NCBI GenBank assembly: GCA_900766825.1
Contig: CAAFWU010000030.1
Coordinates: 1 to 29,264 of the forward strand
Direction of reading: 5' to 3'
Source: Bacteroidales bacterium
GTDB taxonomy: Bacteria; Bacteroidota; Bacteroidia; Bacteroidales; Marinilabiliaceae
DNA: 29,264 nt
Shown here: piece by piece, positions 24,341 through 29,264 of the stretch
How positions within the stretch are numbered: position 1 is the stretch's first letter
Layout of the letters: each line of letters starts with the position of its first letter
Position numbers and translations under genes: made by a program
The notes under the pieces: generated by a model
The model's database searches: none
Seen by the model: only the letters and a program-made list of their open reading frames with translations
What the model was told of the DNA's origin: nothing

Positions 24341-25371
24341 TTGGCAGTCTTTTTCATCCAACGTTCGTAGAAGTCCGCTATAGCCTTGCAATAGAGCTCT
24401 GTAGCCTCCTCCAGCGAACCATGAAAGGTGCCACCCGCAGCGTTCAAGTGTCCCCCTCCACCAAAATATTTAGCAGAGAATTCATTAACAGGAAACTCAC
24501 CCTTCGACCTAAAAGACATCTTTATGCAGTCTGGTCTCTCCAGCATGAGGCAAGAAACCATTATGTCCTTCACCTGAAGTGGTATGTTCACCAGTCCCTC
24601 CACGTCTCCCGTGGTATATTTATATTGTTCCAACTCCTTGGCCGACAGTGCCATAACCGCCAGCGGGTAACGCTCAACGCGGTGCAACTTCCGTCCTAGC
24701 GAGAAGCCCTGTAACTTCAGTTGCCTCAGCGTTCGGTTGTTGAATATCTTGTCGTGAACAAAGGTCTTGTCTATCCCCTTGCGTAGCATACTGGCAATAA
24801 GCTCATAGAGCTTGGGGTCGCTCGAATTGTAGCTTAAGCCACCTGTGTCTGTTACTATGCCTGCATAGAAGTTCTGAGTCGCTTGAGTGTCAACATATTC
24901 CTTTAGCCCAGCCTCCAACAATAGACTGTAGACCAGTTGGCAGGTGGACGATGCCTCGGGGTGAGAGAAAGATACATCCGCCTTCACCATTGGATCCAAA
25001 TGGTGGTCAATCAACACACGCTTTGTTTGTATGCCTTCCAACTTAGCAGCCATCACCTTTGTACGAGCCAAATCGTTGAAGTCCATAAAAATAAGCAAGT
25101 CGGCCTCGTCAATAATTTTGTCGCACTCTTCTTGTTGTCTCTCGTAACACCTAAGTGTTTTGAAACCATCAATCCATGTGTACATCGTAGGAGCCAAGTC
25201 GGGCGTTATCACATCGGCCTGCTTCCCCATACTTCGCAACACACGCTGCATACCAAGGGTCGACCCAAGTGCATCGCCGTCGGCATTTGTATGGCACGTT
25301 AGTACTACTTTATTGCAATCGCGCAGTGTTTGTGCAAAAGATTCAACCATTGAAGAGTCAAAGTCAGTCAT
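24337..25371 (-). CDS. nrnA: DHH-family phosphoesterase NrnA (oligoribonuclease / pAp phosphatase)
   Basis: NrnA degrades 2-5-nt RNA (nanoRNA), pAp and, in several bacteria, pApA from c-di-AMP. The 344-residue length is standard. Metal ligands are visible: H27, D31, D33 in HTNADGDALGS, D97 (FMDFND), the DHH triad at 122-124 (LIDHHLD) and a D in VTDTGGL. The C-terminal DHHA1 domain has GGGGHLNAAGG. It is the first gene of the minus-strand run nrnA-FKBP-NigD-slyD-aroC-pgpH-type-lpxL-type. Its stop overlaps the next start by 4 nt. A -7-like box lies 58 nt upstream. A link with the PgpH-type enzyme in the same run is plausible. Confidence 0.95.
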   Translation of the reverse strand: MTDFDSSMVESFAQTLRDCNKVVLTCHTNADGDALGSTLGMQRVLRSMGKQADVITPDLAPTMYTWIDGFKTLRCYERQQEECDKIIDEADLLIFMDFNDLARTKVMAAKLEGIQTKRVLIDHHLDPMVKADVSFSHPEASSTCQLVYSLLLEAGLKEYVDTQATQNFYAGIVTDTGGLSYNSSDPKLYELIASMLRKGIDKTFVHDKIFNNRTLRQLKLQGFSLGRKLHRVERYPLAVMALSAKELEQYKYTTGDVEGLVNIPLQVKDIMVSCLMLERPDCIKMSFRSKGEFPVNEFSAKYFGGGGHLNAAGGTFHGSLEEATELYCKAIADFYERWMKKTAK

Positions 25372-25428
25372 GGTGGTTCAATTTTATTTGTAGGATGATG
25401 GTTCGCTATGATTATTATTTGCGCGGTG

Positions 25429-25436
25429 TAAAGATA
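25429..25436 (-). promoter_or_regulatory. Candidate nrnA operon -7 box
   Basis: TATCTTTA on the minus strand is one mismatch from TAnnTTTG and lies 58 nt before the nrnA ATG. The upstream region is T-rich but without TTG at the right spacing. Confidence 0.35.
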
Positions 25437-25467
25437 CAATAAAACGGTGAAAAAAGCATAAACAGAA

Positions 25468-25516
25468 GGCACACACCCCCACAAAAGAGTTAAACTCACT
25501 TGCGGCGATGTGTGCC
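25468..25516 (-). terminator. Long hairpin after ndk
   Basis: GGCACACA (25468-25475) pairs with TGTGTGCC (25509-25516), and the enclosed part contains a further GAGTT/AACTC stem. On the minus strand a T-rich tract follows (TTCTGTTTATGCTTTTTTC). It separates ndk from nrnA. Confidence 0.6.
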
Positions 25517-25584
25517 CTGCTATTTCTATCTTGCCAGCGTTTCACTCCTTAGTCGCAAAACGCCAACATTTGCACGTGCTTACC

Positions 25585-26031
25585 CTAAGCCTCCTTATCC
25601 AAGATGTCGCTACGGAGGTACTCCTGACGGCTGAAGAAGAACGAGCACTCACGCTCTGCATTCTCGTCGCTGTCCGAACCGTGGATGGCATTGTGACTCT
25701 TGCTTGTGGCAAAGAGTTTGCGGATTGTGCCCTCGGCAGCCTCGGCAGGATCTGTTGCTCCAATCAGTTTGCGGAAGTCCTCTACGGCATTGTCTTTCAG
25801 CAGAACCATTGCAACGATTGGACCAGAGGACATAAACTCAATGAGTTCCTGATAGAAAGGTCTCTCTTTGTGAACAGCGTAGAACTCAGCGGCCATATCA
25901 AGGGTCATGCGAGTTGTCTTAATGGCTGCAATTGTGTAGCCAGCCTCTTCGATCTTTGAGAGAATGTGTCCGATATGCTTGTTGCGTACAGCACCAGGCT
26001 TAATCATTGAAAAGGTTTTCTTTCCGCTCAT
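25585..26031 (-). CDS. ndk: Nucleoside diphosphate kinase
   Basis: Ndk moves the gamma phosphate between nucleoside triphosphates through a phosphohistidine. From the ATG at 26031 (MSGKKTFSMIKPGAV) the protein is 148 residues, the usual size. The frame is open 21 codons further to 26094, but that extension is unrelated to the family. The active-site histidine is H117 in NAIHGSDSDENAERE. KPGAV near residue 11 and ERPFYQELIEFMSSGP are also typical. It is upstream of nrnA on the same strand with a hairpin between, so probably a separate transcript. To my recollection Flavobacteriia often keep ndk, nrnA and gldI together, matching the order here. That synteny is not checked. Confidence 0.96.
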   Translation of the reverse strand: MSGKKTFSMIKPGAVRNKHIGHILSKIEEAGYTIAAIKTTRMTLDMAAEFYAVHKERPFYQELIEFMSSGPIVAMVLLKDNAVEDFRKLIGATDPAEAAEGTIRKLFATSKSHNAIHGSDSDENAERECSFFFSRQEYLRSDILDKEA

Positions 26032-26135
26032 ACTGTTGATATTGTATTGTATGACTGTATTGTTTTGGTTAATATCTGTTTTTCGACATAGCACTTCAAA
26101 GCGATGCTTTATTATCTATTGTTGAAAAACGACTG

Positions 26136-26143
26136 CAAATATA
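26136..26143 (-). promoter_or_regulatory. Candidate ndk -7 box
   Basis: TATATTTG on the minus strand is a perfect TAnnTTTG 105 nt before the ndk ATG. No good -33 element is seen 19-21 nt upstream. Confidence 0.4.
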
Positions 26144-26302
26144 ACATAAATTTTGAAAAGTAATACTCAGTGAGGTTTAAATCTTAAATTTTATGATTTT
26201 GTAATACCAGTACTTCTGCTAATTTTTATTAATTACTTACTATGCCTTTTCTCTTAATAGCATTCTTATAATCATCTGGCAATTGTTTTTGTTAAGTCGT
26301 AT

Positions 26303-26333
26303 TTTGCTACTTGCCCCAAAATACTTATACTTG
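26303..26333 (+). promoter_or_regulatory. Promoter of the small Cys-rich membrane protein
   Basis: TTTG (26303-26306), 19 nt, then TATACTTG (26326-26333), one mismatch from TAnnTTTG. The same TTG-N19-TATACTTG arrangement occurs before the TPR regulator at the right end. Confidence 0.5.
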
Positions 26334-26418
26334 TGGGGGTATTATTGATGTTCTTTGTGCCTAACACTGTAGTTTACCCTTTTGTGAAGTTTCCATCCTC
26401 TTGAAAATTTTAGCGATT

Positions 26419-26703
26419 ATGGGAAAGATACTCCTAATGGTCACGTTGCTAACCAGTCTGTCTGCATCAAGTCTCGACACAGTTTCCAAATCAGAGAATA
26501 CTGTATGGAGCAACCATGAGGTCCAGTACGTCATTATAGCCATAGTTTTAGGCATAGCCATATTTATGTCCTTGCGCTGGATATATCGCAAACTCAATGG
26601 CAACACCCCATGTCAGTGTGATCCCAAATCTGATTGCTGTTCATGCTCCTGCTCCTGCTGCGGCAAAGCAGATATGAATATCAAACGGCAGAAAAGGAAA
26701 TAA
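26419..26703 (+). CDS. Small membrane protein with Cys-rich tail
   Basis: From the ATG at 26419 the protein has 94 residues; an in-frame TTG at 26401 is less likely. Residues 1-22 look like a signal sequence or first TM helix (MGKILLMVTLLTSLSAS). Residues ~42-60 (YVIIAIVLGIAIFMSLRW) are a clear TM helix, followed by Arg/Lys. The cytoplasm-side tail packs eight cysteines in about 18 residues (from PCQCDP to CSCSCSCCG) and ends in a basic run. The TM-then-Cys layout recalls FeoB-associated Cys-rich membrane proteins, but those are shorter and lack the N-terminal signal, so this is only a suggestion. No feoB is in the window. It is the only intact plus-strand gene besides uvrA. Confidence 0.7.
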   Translation: MGKILLMVTLLTSLSASSLDTVSKSENTVWSNHEVQYVIIAIVLGIAIFMSLRWIYRKLNGNTPCQCDPKSDCCSCSCSCCGKADMNIKRQKRK

Positions 26704-26752
26704 ACTTGCAAAATATAAAACAGACATACCAACCTATTGCAAAATCAGGATT

Positions 26753-27157
26753 CTATTGGGCTACGAATTGTACCCTCCAGATAACATTCTGTATCCATCC
26801 GCTTATCTTTTCTATCCACTTCACCAAACGTAATTTATCGTCCACATCAAGCCATTCAACACCCATAACATACTCACTAACACTCATCTGACTCATCCAC
26901 ACAAACTCATTAACAACATCCAAAGTCTCTTCCGAAACAAAATTCAGCACAGCACCCCCAAAAATCTGACTTGCGTCATCTTCTTCCACAAAGATACCTC
27001 GAGTATTAAGTCCCCAAACGCCAGCACATTCTGTTGCTGAGCCACCAGAACCCATCCAGTTTAAATTCATCAAAAGCATAATAGCCAAAGCCAAGCAGGT
27101 TAGCATTCCCAAACCTTGACTTGGTAATCCACATCCACAGAGCAAATCTTTTGTCAT
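26753..27157 (-). CDS. Hypothetical protein, one hydrophobic segment
   Basis: I do not recognise this 134-residue ORF. It begins MTKDLLCGCGLPSQ, has a hydrophobic helix at residues ~17-34 (MLTCLALAIMLLMNLNWM), then an acidic region rich in Val, Glu, Asp and Trp. Its codon choice is varied, with many synonymous third positions, which supports a real gene. It is convergent with the Cys-rich gene (49 bp between stops) and lies 193 bp downstream of the TPR regulator on the same strand. A perfect 7-bp hairpin (27191-27197 with 27216-27222, ATGAGGT with ACCTCAT) precedes it. A weak -7-like GAACTTTG lies further upstream. It could still be a chance ORF. Confidence 0.5.
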   Translation of the reverse strand: MTKDLLCGCGLPSQGLGMLTCLALAIMLLMNLNWMGSGGSATECAGVWGLNTRGIFVEEDDASQIFGGAVLNFVSEETLDVVNEFVWMSQMSVSEYVMGVEWLDVDDKLRLVKWIEKISGWIQNVIWRVQFVAQ

Positions 27158-27190
27158 AGAAGAAAAGTGTTATTCGAGATTTTGAAACCA

Positions 27191-27222
27191 ATGAGGTAAA
27201 TGCTAAACAACACTCACCTCAT
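27191..27222 (-). promoter_or_regulatory. Leader hairpin before the hypothetical gene at 26753
   Basis: ATGAGGT and ACCTCAT form a perfect 7-bp stem with an 18-nt loop, 33 bp before the ATG at 27157. No T-run follows. It may be a 5'-UTR structure. Confidence 0.35.
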
Positions 27223-27327
27223 CTGTTCCCAACACTGCAAAGTTCTCAACAAATTTGCTAATAATACACTTCTGTATATGGACAAGCTCTTATTCTAATA
27301 TATTGAAATACACAATATTAAACTGTA

Positions 27328-27341
27328 TTGTCTATAGACAA
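27328..27341. repeat. Perfect 14-bp palindrome after the TPR regulator gene
   Basis: TTGTCTATAGACAA is fully self-complementary and lies 10 nt beyond the TPR regulator's stop on the minus strand. A second small stem (AATATTG with CAATAT) follows. It could be a 3'-end structure or a protein-binding site. Confidence 0.4.
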
Positions 27342-27350
27342 CCCACTTGA

Positions 27351-29084
27351 TTAAAACTGCTGAATCCAATCATCAATACTCTCCCCTCCGTTCAGCAACT
27401 CAGGCTCCACCGTCAGCATCCTACGCTTAAGCCTCTGCTTCTGGCGCGAAACCGATGTGGGCGACACACTTGTTAGCAAAGCCATTTGCCCAACCGAAAA
27501 GTGCAACTTTATCAATGTGCAATACTGCAAATCGAGTTCCGTAAGAATAGGAAATCGGCCCGATATACGCTTAGTAAAATTATCAAATGCCTCATCTGTC
27601 AAACCGTACAATTTCTGCCACTCCCGCTCGTCCAAGTAATGCTGCTTATTCATCAAACTCTCCATTAATGGATTTTGTCTCACCATGGCCATCTTCAAAT
27701 CCCGCTCCCTATTGTTAGCCTGTTCCATGCTTACCTCGGTCTTTGCCACCTCTCGCTGCATTTCGCCAATCTCCGCCTCTTGCTCCTCTGCTCTACGCCT
27801 ATAACGGTTGGCGTACCTCAATGCCAATGTCACCACAACTGTTAAAAGCACCACGCCCAACGCCAGTCCCCACAATCGCTCTTGTCGCACATCCTCCCTG
27901 TCCCTATCAGCATTCCTCTCCCTTATTTCAGCCTCTTGTGCCAGCACCTTCTTTGTTCCCAAATGACGCAACAGCTCATTCTTCTTTTCATTATATATCC
28001 TCATATACTTCATTGCGGAATCCGCATTATTCATAACGTCTCGCCACACAAGCAACCTAAGTTGAGAAATCTGAGTCCCATGGTCCCCATTCTCCCTCTC
28101 CTCCAAATCAATATAGTAGAATGCAGAATCTGCATTGCCAAGCTTTCTGTATATGTCCGCCAGTCGAAAATAATGAAAAGCATCCCGATAAAGGCCAGCC
28201 TCTCTAAGGTTCATTACCATCTCCTTAGCATCCAGAGCTACAGGCAGAGCCTTAGCGGGTTGGTCGCACCGAGCATAAGCCGCAGCCAATTGTCCCAAAG
28301 CTTTACTCTCTTCCAGTCGTAACCCAGTCCTGCGAGCCGTATCTAACGCCGTCTGTGCGTACTCTATAGCCTTCTCCCCATATTCAGCCTCAAGTGCCGC
28401 TAAACTTAAGTAAGCATTCGACATATTTATCAACCCAATGCATTCCTGAGTCTTATCTCCCATGGCCCTAACCTCATCCATATATCTCTGTAGCCAATCT
28501 ATTGCCTCCAACTCTCGCCCACTTGCTGTTAGTGCTATGCCGTATCGATGCAGCAATTGCGACCTCAAAAAATGGTTATCACAATTTTCAGCCTCGCCAA
28601 TGCCCCTAAGCAAATTCACCGTAAAGGCTGTCATATCCATATCTGGCGAATCTTTAAGAACCACAGCATCAATAAAATAAGCCAATGCCCGCAACTCTGC
28701 ATCTCCACTATTCTTCATGTACTCAACAGAACGCCCCACTGCGCTCGTATCCTCACACTCCGCATAACACCTGTAGTCTGCCCACGCCTTTAGCAGCCAC
28801 CATTCGTTCCGCACATAGTCCGAACCCCTCAAGCATCCATTCTTCAGCCCCACCAACACACACCTCGCACTGTCTGGTTCACTCACAATCAGCTCCTTTG
28901 CATCTACAAGCGCACTCTCTCTGCCTACATTTGACCCAAGTACCACCCCAACAATGCAAGCCACAACAGTCATTCCAATAAACACAGTCCATCCTTTACC
29001 AAAGTTCTTTATACGCTGCCTAAGTCTATCAAAATTTAGTCTCGTCCCCCTATCTTCGCTCCCAAACAAGATCCAATTTTTCAT
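27351..29084 (-). CDS. Membrane-anchored TPR protein with C-terminal HTH (one-component regulator)
   Basis: The 577-residue protein has a TM helix at residues ~33-51, a TPR-like helical region (~55-395), a second TM helix (~402-422) and a coiled coil (~428-465). At the C-terminus (~510-560) is a helix-turn-helix-like segment: TELDLQYCTLIKLHFSVGQ followed by SPTSVSRQKQRLKRRM. TPR-type segments include EAIDWLQRYMDEVRAMGDK, KAIEYAQTALDTARRTG and NADSAFYYIDLEE. The layout (outer TPR sensor, cytoplasmic DNA-binding end) is common in Bacteroidota regulators, whose targets are mostly unknown. The start at 29084 (MKNWILFGSED) follows a promoter at 29192-29221. The hypothetical gene lies downstream on the same strand. 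The TPR region may sense a peptide or partner (inference). Confidence 0.85.
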   Translation of the reverse strand: MKNWILFGSEDRGTRLNFDRLRQRIKNFGKGWTVFIGMTVVACIVGVVLGSNVGRESALVDAKELIVSEPDSARCVLVGLKNGCLRGSDYVRNEWWLLKAWADYRCYAECEDTSAVGRSVEYMKNSGDAELRALAYFIDAVVLKDSPDMDMTAFTVNLLRGIGEAENCDNHFLRSQLLHRYGIALTASGRELEAIDWLQRYMDEVRAMGDKTQECIGLINMSNAYLSLAALEAEYGEKAIEYAQTALDTARRTGLRLEESKALGQLAAAYARCDQPAKALPVALDAKEMVMNLREAGLYRDAFHYFRLADIYRKLGNADSAFYYIDLEERENGDHGTQISQLRLLVWRDVMNNADSAMKYMRIYNEKKNELLRHLGTKKVLAQEAEIRERNADRDREDVRQERLWGLALGVVLLTVVVTLALRYANRYRRRAEEQEAEIGEMQREVAKTEVSMEQANNRERDLKMAMVRQNPLMESLMNKQHYLDEREWQKLYGLTDEAFDNFTKRISGRFPILTELDLQYCTLIKLHFSVGQMALLTSVSPTSVSRQKQRLKRRMLTVEPELLNGGESIDDWIQQF

Positions 29085-29147
29085 ATTATGATGTGTTTTG
29101 TCTTTAATATCGATTAGTTAATAAACATAGTGTTAGCCACAGCAGAG

Positions 29148-29169
29148 CCTGTTCTTCCTTCCCAACAGG
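29148..29169 (-). promoter_or_regulatory. 5'-UTR hairpin of the TPR regulator
   Basis: CCTGTT (29148-29153) pairs with AACAGG (29164-29169) around a 10-nt loop, between the promoter and the start codon at 29084. Confidence 0.4.
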
Positions 29170-29191
29170 AAATTCAGAACATCACCTCGCA

Positions 29192-29221
29192 CAAGTATAA
29201 CTAATAACTTTAGCCAAACAA
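29192..29221 (-). promoter_or_regulatory. Candidate promoter of the TPR regulator
   Basis: TTG (29221-29219), 19 nt, then TATACTTG (29199-29192) on the minus strand, one mismatch from TAnnTTTG and identical in box and spacing to the promoter at 26303. Confidence 0.5.
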
Positions 29222-29236
29222 AATCAAAATTTGTTG

Positions 29237-29264
29237 AGATCGGAAGAGCACACGTCTGAACTCC
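29237..29264 (+). other. Illumina TruSeq adapter sequence (assembly artefact)
   Basis: The last 28 bases begin AGATCGGAAGAGCACACGTC and match the TruSeq read-1 3' adapter as I know it. It is not genomic DNA. The native sequence ends at 29236 and the contig is not joined to anything on this side. Confidence 0.97.

Larger units (their letters stand above)
26032..26418. other. Intergenic region between divergent ndk and the Cys-rich protein
   Basis: This AT-rich 387-bp stretch holds the ndk promoter and, on plus, the promoter of the small Cys-rich protein. A short CCCCA/TGGGG hairpin overlaps that promoter (26314-26338). I see no gene in it. Confidence 0.5.

Noticed and set aside
24341..24391. 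Upstream ATG for the FKBP lipoprotein gene
   Set aside because: It would overlap nrnA by 55 bp and spoil the signal peptide; the ATG at 24340 gives an ATGA overlap and a clean lipobox.
1..29236. CRISPR array, prophage, integrase or att site
   Set aside because: No regularly spaced repeats, cas, phage structural or integrase genes were seen. The three tRNA genes have no flanking duplicated tRNA ends that I could find.

Overview
The window is a 29.2-kb contig from a member of the Bacteroidota, most likely the order Bacteroidales. The evidence is the gene families (YgiQ with a basic tail, a GldI-like FKBP lipoprotein, a NigD-like lipoprotein, a TPR-TM-HTH regulator, TPR gene next to gyrA) and several good copies of the Bacteroidota sigma-factor promoter (TTG or TTTG, about 19-20 nt, then TAnnTTTG). 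Coding is dense and almost all on the minus strand; only uvrA, a small Cys-rich membrane protein and a transposase fragment at the left edge lie on the plus strand. The last 28 bases (29237-29264) match an Illumina TruSeq adapter, so the real sequence stops at 29236 and the window is a contig end. The left edge cuts an IS3-type OrfA remnant.

Layout from left to right: transposase remnant; thiD (-) and uvrA (+), divergent around a leader/promoter region; a secreted TPR protein and gyrA (-); a candidate ~105-nt small RNA with its own promoter and terminator; dus-ykgJ (-), directly behind tRNA-Leu(CAG) and its terminator; a two-gene hydrogenase/complex-I-like module (-); ygiQ (-); a complete tRNA-Gly(GCC)-tRNA-Leu(GAG) transcription unit; then yihY, lpxL-type acyltransferase, PgpH-type HD phosphodiesterase, aroC, slyD, a NigD-like lipoprotein, an FKBP lipoprotein, nrnA and ndk, all on minus. 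At the right end are a small plus-strand Cys-rich membrane protein, an unrecognised minus-strand ORF and a membrane-anchored TPR/HTH regulator.

The most unusual locus is 10602-12880. A ferredoxin-NuoB/HyfI-like fusion and a NuoCD/HyfG-like large subunit form a two-gene unit with a good promoter. The large subunit lacks both CxxC nickel-ligand motifs, and the small subunit has lost three of the four cysteines that normally bind the proximal [4Fe-4S] cluster (N2). No membrane subunit lies beside them. This looks like a highly derived relative of the energy-converting-hydrogenase-related (Ehr) group, or an orphan redox module with a new job.

Other functional links: nrnA and the PgpH-type enzyme sit in one minus-strand gene run and could act in sequence on c-di-AMP (to pApA, then AMP). 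Three envelope or folding proteins (FKBP lipoprotein, NigD-like lipoprotein, SlyD) lie between them. dus, a tRNA-modifying enzyme, may depend on readthrough from the tRNA-Leu promoter.
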